Shown here: positions 1 to 6,259 of the stretch, piece after piece
Layout of the letters: each line of letters starts with the position of its first letter
Position numbering within the stretch: position 1 is the stretch's first letter
From: JAYZDP01 sp036337765
Lineage (GTDB): Bacteria; Acidobacteriota; Thermoanaerobaculia; Multivoradales; Multivoraceae
Assembly: GCA_036337765.1 (NCBI GenBank)
Contig: JAYZDP010000024.1
Location: 1 to 7,302 of the forward strand
DNA length: 7,302 nucleotides
Reading direction: 5' to 3'
Notes under the pieces: model-generated
What the model saw: the letters and a program-made list of their open reading frames with translations, nothing else
Databases searched by the model: none
Told to the model about the DNA's origin: nothing
Translations under genes and position numbers: made by a program

Positions 1-1
1 G

Positions 2-178
2 GTTCTGCTGGTAAGCGGCGCCACACTTGCCGTTGAACACCACCGCGATGTGGAGCTAGCGCTGCCTGCCACGCTCGAAAGGCTCGATGAGCGCACCTAC
101 GGCCAGAGCCGAGTCAGCTTTCTTCGCTGTCGGGAAGCTTGCGCAGGAGGAATGAGGTCTCCTCGAGGTACGTCCTGA
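2..178 (+). CDS. rsmD: C-terminal end of an RsmD-like 16S rRNA guanine-N2 methyltransferase (partial)
   Basis: The window opens inside a + strand reading frame that gives 58 residues before TGA at 176-178. The segment LAVEHHRDVELALP, then ERLDERTYGQSRVSFLR, has the layout of the RsmD C-terminus: a strand ending in VEH, a leucine-proline, then R-x-YG-x-x-x-(I/L/V)SF. Known RsmD enzymes methylate G966 of 16S rRNA during 30S assembly using S-adenosylmethionine. The catalytic NPPY-type motif and the SAM-binding core lie outside the window, so activity cannot be judged. The last 17 or so residues run past the usual family end and overlap the convergent rex gene by 65 bp. The assignment rests on a short C-terminal pattern only; another Rossmann-fold methyltransferase is possible. 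Confidence 0.6.
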   Translation, partial: VLLVSGATLAVEHHRDVELALPATLERLDERTYGQSRVSFLRCREACAGGMRSPRGTS

Positions 179-761
179 GGTCGACGTTCTTCAGACGCAC
201 AGTTTCGCGATCTGGGAGCGGAACCGGCGCGAAGTTGAGGATCGCTCGAACGCCGGCCGCGACGAGAGCGTCGTAGCAGGTCGCCGCCGATGCCGCAGGA
301 ACGGTGAGGACCGCGATCGTGGCGCCGGGGTCAGCAATCTCACTGCCGATCAATGCGACATTCTTGATTGGGATGCCGCGCTGTTCGGTGCCAATCTTGG
401 CTGGATCGCTGTCGAAACCGGTGACGACCTCGAAACTGTCGTCGTTGAAGTGGATGTAGCCCGCGAGGGCGTTGCCGAGCGCTCCCATCCCCACGATCAC
501 GATCGGGTGCTTCTGGTCCAGGCCAAGCAGGCTGTGCAGGCGCGCGACTAGGGGCTCGATCTGGTAGCCGACACCCCGGATTCCGAAGTCGCCGAATTGG
601 GCCAAGTCCTTGCGGATCTGAGCCGAGGAAAGGTGGAAGCGGTCGGCGAGCTCCCGCGAAGAGACCGTCTCGTAGCCATGGCGGAGCAACTCTCGGAGAC
701 AGCGTAGGTACACCGAGAGGCGGTTCAGCGTTGCCGTCGAGGTGACCTGCGGCTCCGACAT
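114..761 (-). CDS. rex: Redox-sensing transcriptional repressor Rex
   Basis: This 215-residue protein has the usual Rex length and order. An N-terminal winged helix (about residues 10-80) contains SSRELADRFHLSSAQIRKDL and FGDFGIRGVGY, the family's DNA-recognition signature. A Rossmann domain follows with GMGALG at 91-96 (GxGxxG, NAD(H)-binding), then FDSDPAKIG. The end, LNFAP followed by LRTYLEETSFLL, matches the domain-swapping C-terminal helix of Rex dimers. Known Rex proteins sense the NADH/NAD+ ratio: NADH releases them from operators of fermentation and respiration genes. The ATG at 761 is chosen because the winged helix begins soon after it; a GGAG (764-767) lies only 2 nt upstream, so initiation may be weak. 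The gene begins 11 bp after the encoded CCA of tRNA-Leu on the same strand, implying co-transcription. Its 3' end overlaps the converging rsmD-like frame. Confidence 0.95.
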   Translation of the reverse strand: MSEPQVTSTATLNRLSVYLRCLRELLRHGYETVSSRELADRFHLSSAQIRKDLAQFGDFGIRGVGYQIEPLVARLHSLLGLDQKHPIVIVGMGALGNALAGYIHFNDDSFEVVTGFDSDPAKIGTEQRGIPIKNVALIGSEIADPGATIAVLTVPAASAATCYDALVAAGVRAILNFAPVPLPDRETVRLKNVDLRTYLEETSFLLRKLPDSEES

Positions 762-772
762 GGCTCCAGGGA

Positions 773-862
<90 letters not shown>

Positions 863-869
863 GGGGTGG

Positions 870-899
870 ATTGTAGAGAGATGGTTTGCGGAGTGTCAA
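870..899 (-). promoter_or_regulatory. Sigma70-type promoter for the tRNA-Leu / rex transcript
   Basis: On the - strand there is a perfect -35 box TTGACA (899-894), an 18-bp spacer, and a -10 box TACAAT (875-870, five of six consensus bases). The -10 ends 10 bp before the first base of tRNA-Leu, which fits transcription starting at or just before the tRNA. This is the strongest promoter-like sequence I found in the window. It most likely drives both the tRNA and rex, since no other promoter fits in the 11 bp between them. Confidence 0.75.
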
Positions 900-903
900 A
901 CCA
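882..903. promoter_or_regulatory. Perfect inverted repeat overlapping the tRNA-Leu/rex -35 box (candidate operator)
   Basis: TGGTTTG (882-888) and CAAACCA (897-903) are exact reverse complements separated by 8 bp. The right arm contains part of the -35 box and the whole element covers the -35/spacer region, where a bound dimer would block RNA polymerase. It resembles a palindromic operator, but it is not the well-known Rex box (TTGTGA and its inverse), so Rex autoregulation is only a hypothesis. The symmetry could be chance. Confidence 0.4.
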
Positions 904-998
904 CGCCGCGGGAACCGGCGCAGGGGTGGTTCGGGGACTTCCAAGTGCCGGCGAGGTCAAAGAAAACAGGCGATGCAGCGCACCTTGTCGCGGATACT

Positions 999-1613
999 AT
1001 GAGCTTCATGTCGCTTCGGAAAGAACTTGCGTCGCCGGTGCTGGCCCTGGCGGTCGCCCTGGTGATGGGGAGCCTGCTCGCGTGCGTGGATACCGGCGAG
1101 GTCGCCGAGATCGACGAGGCGGCCATCCAGACGGCGCTGGATCTCTACGCGCCCCGACTCGCGAAAGCCTACTCGATTGGCGACCTTGAGGCGCTGCGGG
1201 CGTACTCGCGCGAGCACGGGATCGAGGACCCTTTGGTTAAAGAGATCCTGGAGCTGCATACCGAGGCCACTGTGCCGCCGCTGCGCGAGCGGATCGCGAG
1301 TGCACTGACAGGGCACGCGGCCGAGAAGGAGATCGCCGGGATGGAGAAGCGCATCGGCGATCTCCTGGTGGAGAGCCGCGTCATCCGGCCCACCGTGAAG
1401 AGCGTGCAGGTCGAGGATGTCCAGATCTGGAACTACGCCAACGCCTTCGTGACCACGCTCGAGGTGTGGGATCTGCGCGTCTATGCGGCCGGCACGGACC
1501 AGGTGCTCTCCGAGGCCCTCGACCAAACCAACCGAGTCAAGTACCAGATGAAGCGCGAGCGCCAAGACAAGTGGCTGGTGCTGTTCCGCGAGCTCGACAC
1601 CACCTTCGAGTAG
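999..1613 (+). CDS. Predicted lipoprotein of unknown function
   Basis: This is a 204-residue protein if it starts at ATG 999, or 201 from ATG 1008; no good ribosome-binding site decides between them. Frame further upstream overlaps the tRNA-Leu gene antisense and is discounted. A type II signal peptide is clear: RK, a hydrophobic stretch (about residues 10-26), then lipobox LLAC with the lipidated cysteine at residue 29 (1083-1085). The +2 residue is Val, not Asp, so outer-membrane anchoring is expected by the E. coli rule. The mature part has a helical first half (about 35-130) and a second half with alternating strand-like segments (SVQVEDVQIWNY, AFVTTLEVWDLRVYA, VKYQMKRE, KWLVLFREL). That pattern recalls NTF2-like or IMS-type domains, but I cannot assign a family. 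der follows after 5 bp, so the two are probably in one operon. Confidence 0.75.
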   Translation: MSFMSLRKELASPVLALAVALVMGSLLACVDTGEVAEIDEAAIQTALDLYAPRLAKAYSIGDLEALRAYSREHGIEDPLVKEILELHTEATVPPLRERIASALTGHAAEKEIAGMEKRIGDLLVESRVIRPTVKSVQVEDVQIWNYANAFVTTLEVWDLRVYAAGTDQVLSEALDQTNRVKYQMKRERQDKWLVLFRELDTTFE

Positions 1614-1618
1614 TCACG

Positions 1619-3022
1619 ATGAGCTTCGCCTCTGTACCGGTCGTCGAGTCGGCGGCTCGCGAGCGCCCCGCGGTGGCGATCGTCGGCAGGCCCAACGTTG
1701 GCAAGTCGACGCTCTTCAACCGGCTGGTCGGCCAGCGGCGGGCGATCGTGCACGACCTTCCTGGGGTCACTCGCGATCGCATCGTCGCCAGTGCAGAGCT
1801 GGCCGAGGTGCGCACCGTAGATCTCATCGATACCGGTGGTCTGCTACCAGACAAGGACGACTCGATCGGACTCAACGAACAGGTGCTGTTGGCGATCGAC
1901 GAGTCCGACGTGCTGGTTCTGGTCGTGGACGGGCGTGCCGGACCGGTGCCCGGCGATCACGAGGTGGTGGAGGTGATTCGCCGCTACGCCAAGCCGATCG
2001 TGTTGGCGGTCAACAAGGCCGATACGCGCGACGCGGATCTTCACGTTCACGAGTTCTATAGCCTGGGATTCGAACCGTTGCTGATCTCGGCCGAGCACGG
2101 CATCGGGATGGAGACCCTGTCGGAGGCCGTGGTCGAGGTGCTGCCAGAGGCGAGCGAGTCGCCGCTGGCGAAGGGGGTGCCGATCGCCATCGTCGGGCGC
2201 CCCAACGTCGGCAAGTCCTCCCTTCTGAATCGCCTGCTTGGCGACAACCGCGCGCTGGTCTCGCCGATGGCTGGAACCACGCGCGACCCGATCGATTCGG
2301 TCGTCTCATGGGAGGGGCGGTCTTTTGTTCTCGTCGACACCGCCGGCATTCGGCGGCGGAGCCGCGTTTCAGGGGCTGCGGAAGACTTGGCCGTCATGAT
2401 GGCGCGGCGCCAGCTCGAGCGCGCCAAGGTCGGGCTGGTGGTGATCGACGCCGCCGATGGAATCACCAGCGGAGATCTTGCGATCGCGGCGACCTCGTGG
2501 GAGCTGGGTCGGGCGACGGTGATAGTGGCGAACAAGTGGGATCTGGTCGATGAGGCGGCGCGCGAGAAGGTCGAGGATGGCTTCGCTCGGCTGGGGGAAT
2601 TGCTGGCGGATCCACCCCGGGTCAACGTGTCGGCCTTGACCGGCCGACGTGTGGACCGGCTCTTTCCTGCCATCGCCGAGATCCTCGAGGACTACTCGCT
2701 GCAAGTCGAAACCTCCAGGCTGAATGAGATCCTGCAGCGTGCGGTCGCGGCACACCACATGCCGACGGTGTCTGGCAAGCCGTGGAAGCTTCTCTATGCG
2801 TCGCAGGTTGGCGCACAGCCGCCCACTTTCATGTTCTTCGCCAACCGCGTACTGCCGCAGAAGAGCACTCTTCGCCGCTACCTGGAGAATTCGTTGCGCC
2901 GGGAGCTCGGCCTACCGGGGGTGCCGATTCGGCTGGTGATCCGCCGGCCAAAGAAGCTAGGACTCCGTGCGGCGAGCCTCGCGCGCGAGCAGCCAGCAGA
3001 CCCCGCCGAAGAGAGCGAGTGA
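1619..3022 (+). CDS. der: Ribosome biogenesis GTPase Der (EngA)
   Basis: This 467-residue protein has the tandem GTPase layout unique to Der. The first G domain has GRPNVGKS (23-30), DTGG (71-74) and NKAD (132-135). The second has GRPNVGKS (193-200), DTAG (240-243) and NKWD (305-308). A C-terminal KH-like domain (about 360-450) ends in the typical FFANR and RRYLENSLRRELGLPGVPIRL stretches. Der is an essential cytoplasmic factor in 50S subunit assembly. The ATG at 1619 is chosen because it lies 5 bp after the lipoprotein stop and leaves a short 17-residue leader before the first G domain; frame upstream of it is antisense or out of frame with the lipoprotein. No clear Shine-Dalgarno sequence is visible, which suggests translational coupling. 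The last 20 or so residues (acidic, ending EESE) extend past the KH domain and overlap the convergent transporter gene. Confidence 0.97.
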   Translation: MSFASVPVVESAARERPAVAIVGRPNVGKSTLFNRLVGQRRAIVHDLPGVTRDRIVASAELAEVRTVDLIDTGGLLPDKDDSIGLNEQVLLAIDESDVLVLVVDGRAGPVPGDHEVVEVIRRYAKPIVLAVNKADTRDADLHVHEFYSLGFEPLLISAEHGIGMETLSEAVVEVLPEASESPLAKGVPIAIVGRPNVGKSSLLNRLLGDNRALVSPMAGTTRDPIDSVVSWEGRSFVLVDTAGIRRRSRVSGAAEDLAVMMARRQLERAKVGLVVIDAADGITSGDLAIAATSWELGRATVIVANKWDLVDEAAREKVEDGFARLGELLADPPRVNVSALTGRRVDRLFPAIAEILEDYSLQVETSRLNEILQRAVAAHHMPTVSGKPWKLLYASQVGAQPPTFMFFANRVLPQKSTLRRYLENSLRRELGLPGVPIRLVIRRPKKLGLRAASLAREQPADPAEESE

Positions 3023-4828
3023 GACGAGCGCCGGAGTGGTCCAGGACGGGAGCTCGATCTCCCGCCACAAGACGACCGCCAGCAGGATGCCAAGGAGTGC
3101 CTCGCCAGCGATCAGGCCGGAGGAGAAGAGCACCCCGCGGTCGCCGCCCTCGTTGCCCTCGTTCGCCTTCGACAGGATGGCCCGCAGAATGCCACCGATC
3201 AGGATGGGGATGTCGAGTGAGAAGGGAAGGTAGATACCCACTGCCACGGGCATTACGTGGGCCCGGAAGCTCGATCCGCTCCGCTCCAGAGCGACATTGA
3301 GAAGGATCAAGGCTGCCCCTACCCCGATACCGATGAGGATCATGTTCCACGGCAGCGTGCCTTCGCCGAAGAAGCCGTCTGCGAGGCTGGCGAACAGACC
3401 AGCCTGCGGCGCGGCGAGGCTCCCAGGCTCGCCGGTGCCGATGCCATACGAGCTGTGCAGGAGGCTCAGGATGGGAGCGAAGAAGGCGGCCGGGACGAGG
3501 ACCGCGATGATCTCCACCAGCTGCTGGCGCGCTGGCGTGGCGCCGACGAGAAGCCCGGTCTTGAGATCCTGGGCGATGTCGCCTGAGGTGCAGGTCGCAC
3601 AGCAGACCACACCAGCGACTCCGAGTGTCGCCAGGATCGCCGAGTCGCCACGAATCCCCAGGGCGAGGAGTACCCCGGCTGCGATCAGGAGCGCACAGAT
3701 CGTCATCCCCGATACCGGAGAGTTCGACGACCCGACCAGCCCGGCGATGTAGGTGGCCACCGCCACGAAGAGAAAGGCGGTGACGACCATGACTCCCGCC
3801 GTCAGCGCTGCGAGCGGAAAGTCGCCTATCAACGAGTCGTAGAAGAACACGGTTGCGATCACGGTCGCGAGAAAGATGACCAGCAGCGCCATCATGCTGA
3901 GGTTGCGCTCGGTACGGGCCACCGTGCTGTCTCGATTGCTGAATCCGCCGATTCCCGCGAGCCCCGCCGCAATCCCGCCGCGCACGCTCCAGATCGAGTG
4001 CACCCCGCCGATCAGCATGGTGCCAACGCCGATGTAGCGAACCTTCTCGCTCCACAGCGCGTTGGCAACAGCGATCGGGTCTCCGCTAGGGTCAGCCCCG
4101 CCGAGCAAGGGTATGGCGACCAGCCAACCGAGGGCGCCGCCGAAGGTGATCAACGCCGCAATGCGGAGATTGACGATGTATCCCACCGCGAGGAGGGCCA
4201 CGCTCATGTCGCTGCCGAAGTAAAAGACCGATCGGCCGCGGACCGCGGCCACCTCGACGACCGCCCGGATTACCCCGAGGCCGGTCTCGAGGAGCTTGAA
4301 GGCAGCGCCGACTCCCAGACCCGCCGCGATCGCGCCAAGGCCTCGCCCCCCCTGCTGGCCGGCCTCTAGGACCTCGGAGCAGGCGACACCTTCGGGGTAG
4401 ACCAGGTCAGGCCGGTCGACGATCAGCGCCTTTCGCATCGGCACCATGAAGACCACCCCCAAAAGCCCGCCGAGCACCACGATCATCGTAGTCGGCAGGA
4501 TCTCGAAGCTCTGCCAGGCACCGACCATCACCAGCGCCGGGACCGTGAAGATGACGCCAGCGGCGAGGCTCTCGCCGGTAGAGGCCATGGTCTGCACCAG
4601 GTTGTTCTCGAGGATGGTTCCACCTCGGAAAAGGCCGCGCAGGATCGCCATGGAGATGACGGCCGCCGGGATCGAGGCGCTGACCGTCATGCCGACCTTC
4701 AGGCCGAGGTAGGTGTTCGCCGCAGCCATCACGACGCTGAGGACCGCGCCGATCACCAGGACGCGAAGAGTCAGTTCGGCCGGCTCGCCGGTCGATGCGC
4801 GCGTGGTTGCGTGGTTCTCGGGGCTCAT
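2957..4828 (-). CDS. OPT-family (oligopeptide transporter) membrane protein
   Basis: From the ATG at 4828 this is a 623-residue, strongly hydrophobic protein with roughly 14-16 likely membrane segments across its length. The N-terminal block ELTLRVLVIGAVLSVVMAA followed by NTYLGLKVGMTVSASIPAA (residues 18-56), and then NNLVQTMASTGESLAAG (75-91), are hallmarks of prokaryotic OPT transporters. Later segments such as GSSNSPVSGMTICALLI and CTSGDIAQDLKTGLLVGATP also match the family. OPT proteins import small peptides or metal chelates by proton coupling; the substrate here cannot be read from sequence. A GTG at 4894 would add 22 residues rich in Pro and Ser; the ATG is preferred because the conserved domain starts soon after it. 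The gene is divergent from the IHF-like gene and overlaps the 3' end of der by 66 bp. Confidence 0.92.
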   Translation of the reverse strand: MSPENHATTRASTGEPAELTLRVLVIGAVLSVVMAAANTYLGLKVGMTVSASIPAAVISMAILRGLFRGGTILENNLVQTMASTGESLAAGVIFTVPALVMVGAWQSFEILPTTMIVVLGGLLGVVFMVPMRKALIVDRPDLVYPEGVACSEVLEAGQQGGRGLGAIAAGLGVGAAFKLLETGLGVIRAVVEVAAVRGRSVFYFGSDMSVALLAVGYIVNLRIAALITFGGALGWLVAIPLLGGADPSGDPIAVANALWSEKVRYIGVGTMLIGGVHSIWSVRGGIAAGLAGIGGFSNRDSTVARTERNLSMMALLVIFLATVIATVFFYDSLIGDFPLAALTAGVMVVTAFLFVAVATYIAGLVGSSNSPVSGMTICALLIAAGVLLALGIRGDSAILATLGVAGVVCCATCTSGDIAQDLKTGLLVGATPARQQLVEIIAVLVPAAFFAPILSLLHSSYGIGTGEPGSLAAPQAGLFASLADGFFGEGTLPWNMILIGIGVGAALILLNVALERSGSSFRAHVMPVAVGIYLPFSLDIPILIGGILRAILSKANEGNEGGDRGVLFSSGLIAGEALLGILLAVVLWREIELPSWTTPALVSLALFGGVCWLLAREARRTES

Positions 4829-4872
4829 TGCGATTTCGGGGCAGTCTATCGGCACCGGCGGCAGCGGGACGC

Positions 4873-4901
4873 TTGGCCCGCTAGCTCGCGTCACCTATAC
4901 T
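4873..4901 (+). promoter_or_regulatory. Candidate sigma70 promoter for the IHF-like / MerR / tRNA-Pro unit
   Basis: TTGGCC (4873-4878) and TATACT (4896-4901) are separated by exactly 17 bp. The -10 matches five of six consensus bases; the -35 matches only TTG. Transcription would start near 4908, leaving a leader of about 70 nt before the ATG at 4978. No better promoter was seen in the intergenic region. Confidence 0.5.
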
Positions 4902-4964
4902 AAGTAGCCATATTTGCTGTTGTTTTTGGTAAGGCGGAACGCCCGGTTTGGCGGTTTCTGTCGT

Positions 4965-4969
4965 GGAGG
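4965..4969 (+). promoter_or_regulatory. Ribosome-binding site of the IHF-like gene
   Basis: A full GGAGG lies 8 nt upstream of ATG 4978 and fixes that start. It is one of the best Shine-Dalgarno sequences in the window and contrasts with the weak or absent sites before der and rex. Confidence 0.85.
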
Positions 4970-4977
4970 CTTGATCG

Positions 4978-5301
4978 ATGACGAAGAGACGGTACGGGAC
5001 GACCAAGGCGGATCTCGTTGACAGTGTTTACGAGCGACACGGAGGACTGACCAAGAACGAGGCGGCCGAGGTCGTCGACTCGATCTTCACGGCCATGAAG
5101 TCCACCTTGAGCGAAGGTCGCGCGGTACGAATCAAGAACTTCGGCGTCTTCGAGGTCACCTCGCGCCCCGGACGCCGCGGAGTCAACCCGACCAATGGCG
5201 AACAGATCTTCATCGGGCCTCACAACGGCCTGAGTTTTCGTCCGGCACGCAAGCTCAAGACCCTGGTCGAGCCGATCGAGGGCGCGAACCCGAAAGACTG
5301 A
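4978..5301 (+). CDS. IHF/HU-family DNA-bending protein (IHF alpha-like)
   Basis: This 107-residue protein shows the whole HU/IHF fold. The helical dimerisation part is residues 8-46 (TKADLVDSVYERHG, then TKNEAAEVVDSIF). It is followed by IKNFGVFEV (52-60), the arm RPGRRGVNPTNGE (63-75) with the DNA-intercalating Pro71, and the closing FRPARKLK (87-94). Members bind as dimers and bend DNA sharply, supporting chromosome architecture, recombination and regulation. Its position directly upstream of a MerR gene and a tRNA-Pro favours an IHF alpha-type assignment, but HU cannot be excluded from the sequence alone, so no symbol is given. Val69 replaces the Arg usually found before the Asn-Pro of the arm. 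N- and C-terminal tails are slightly longer than in classical IhfA (about 99 residues). Confidence 0.93.
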   Translation: MTKRRYGTTKADLVDSVYERHGGLTKNEAAEVVDSIFTAMKSTLSEGRAVRIKNFGVFEVTSRPGRRGVNPTNGEQIFIGPHNGLSFRPARKLKTLVEPIEGANPKD

Positions 5302-5372
5302 CGGCGTGTCTCGACGTGGATGTGGAGCCGCTCCTCGGAACTAGATAGGATCCCGCCCGGGGGAACGGGACC
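5302..5372 (+). other. Leader between the IHF-like gene and the MerR gene, with a small hairpin
   Basis: This 71-bp gap contains TCCCG (5351-5355) and CGGGA (5366-5370), which can pair around a 10-nt loop; G5349/C5372 extends the stem past one mismatch. A GGGGGA (5359-5364) sits in the loop, 8 nt before the expected MerR start at 5373. The hairpin has no T-run, so it is not a typical terminator; it could limit ribosome access to the MerR gene. A 5-bp stem is also possible by chance in GC-rich DNA. Confidence 0.3.
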
Positions 5373-5975
5373 GTTTCTAAGAAGCTCTACTACAAGATCG
5401 GCGAAGCCTGCCGCGCCGTCGATATCCAGCCGTACGTGCTTCGCTACTGGGAGACCGAGTTTCCCTCGCTGAAGCCGTCGAAATCCAAGTCCGGTCAGCG
5501 CGTCTATGGCGACCGCGAGATCGGCATCATCCGGCGCATCAAGGAGCTCCTCTACGAGGAAGGCTACACGATCGCCGGTGCGAAGAAGCGCCTCGAGGCC
5601 GAGATCGAGGATGGCAAGGAGCTCCCTACCGAAGAGGCAGGCATCGAGGAGGCCGTCGCTGAGGCCGGGCAAGAGGTCGAAGTCTCCACCGACGACGAGG
5701 CGGACGCCGGCGAAGTCTCCGATGAGGACGTGGGGGCGACGACCGCTGAAAGCTCTCAGGAGCACGACGAGGCGGCCGAGGAGGAGGCCGAGGCAATCTC
5801 CGAGGACACGCCCGAGGCGATCGCCGAGTCAGCCGGCGACGACCCCGCAGAGGAATCGGTTGACACCGAACTCAAGCAACGTATAGAAACTCTCGAACAA
5901 GGCGTAGGTGCGGCACTGGATGAGGTCCGCGAGGCCCTCGCAATCCTGCGGGACACCGACCCCAACGCCGACTAG
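5373..5975 (+). CDS. MerR-family transcriptional regulator with long acidic tail and non-canonical start
   Basis: The frame encodes a MerR winged helix beginning SKKLYYKIGEAC, then PYVLRYWETEFPSLKP, SGQRVY and IRRIKELLYEEGYTIAGAKK: the full DNA-binding domain in about 75 residues. It is followed by an Ala/Glu/Asp-rich linker (about 78-165) and a short predicted coiled coil (LKQRIETLEQGV onward, 168-190). No effector-binding cysteines or known ligand domain are visible. The start is a problem. The frame is open from 5349, but there is no ATG, GTG or TTG before GTG 5436, which lies inside the helix-turn-helix and would destroy it. Related proteins start where this one reads GTT (5373), and a GGGGGA lies 8 nt upstream, so I place the start there (200 residues). 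It lies in the apparent IHF-like / MerR / tRNA-Pro operon, 20 bp before the tRNA. Its regulatory target is unknown. Confidence 0.85.
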   Translation, partial: VSKKLYYKIGEACRAVDIQPYVLRYWETEFPSLKPSKSKSGQRVYGDREIGIIRRIKELLYEEGYTIAGAKKRLEAEIEDGKELPTEEAGIEEAVAEAGQEVEVSTDDEADAGEVSDEDVGATTAESSQEHDEAAEEEAEAISEDTPEAIAESAGDDPAEESVDTELKQRIETLEQGVGAALDEVREALAILRDTDPNAD

Positions 5976-5995
5976 AAGAGCAGATCCGTACCGGT

Positions 5996-6072
5996 CGGGA
6001 CGTGGCGCAGTCTGGTAGCGTACCTGAATGGGGTTCAGGGGGTCGGGAGTTCGAATCTCCCCGTCCCGACCA
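5996..6072 (+). tRNA. tRNA-Pro (anticodon GGG), CCA encoded
   Basis: The acceptor strands CGGGACG (5996-6002) and CGTCCCG (6062-6068) pair fully, followed by A73 and an encoded CCA (6070-6072). The anticodon stem CCTGA/TCAGG encloses loop ATGGGGT, giving anticodon GGG, which reads proline codons CCC and CCU. The T-loop GTTCGAATC is canonical. It begins 20 bp after the MerR stop with no promoter evident in the gap, so it is probably processed from the upstream mRNA. Confidence 0.97.
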
Positions 6073-6259
6073 TCTCAAAGAGAACTAAATAAGGAAGTTA
6101 GATCGACACGGCAAGATCGTCGCCTGAACGGCTGCACGGCACTGCTGAAGTCGCCATAGCGGCGGACTCGGTCCTGACGTTCCTCCTCCGATCCTTCGAG
6201 CGGGATCTTGATCAGTGGCCGCACGATCTCCTGGGTGTCACCAGATTCCAGCACTGAGC
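6073..6259. other. Region after tRNA-Pro without a confident gene
   Basis: No intrinsic terminator is visible after tRNA-Pro; the first 30 bases are AT-rich. On the - strand an open frame runs from ATG 6308 to a stop at 6075 (77 codons). It contains a protein-like stretch, DTQEIVRPLIKIPLEG followed by SEEERQDRVRRYGDFSSAV, that I do not recognise. Its 5' end overlaps the GST remnant and it has no good ribosome-binding site. It may be a fragment of a further gene fused to the broken GST rather than a working small protein. Confidence 0.25.

Noticed and set aside
957..1565. 202-codon - strand frame opposite the lipoprotein
   Set aside because: High-GC antisense shadow; the sense strand has a clear lipobox signal peptide.
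2829..4055. 408-codon - strand frame overlapping the OPT gene
   Set aside because: It is another frame of the same strand as the transporter, Arg/Gly/His-rich, with no family pattern; the OPT frame carries the conserved motifs.
5220..5765. 181-codon - strand frame opposite the IHF-like and MerR genes
   Set aside because: Antisense to two clearly coding genes, with no ribosome-binding site or family signature.
5436..5975. MerR start at GTG 5436
   Set aside because: This start lies within the helix-turn-helix and would remove the first recognition elements; homology continues upstream to about 5373.
6045..6072. tRNA-Pro 3' end as an att site
   Set aside because: No second copy of the tRNA 3' end and no integrase was seen in the window, so there is no direct support for an attachment site.
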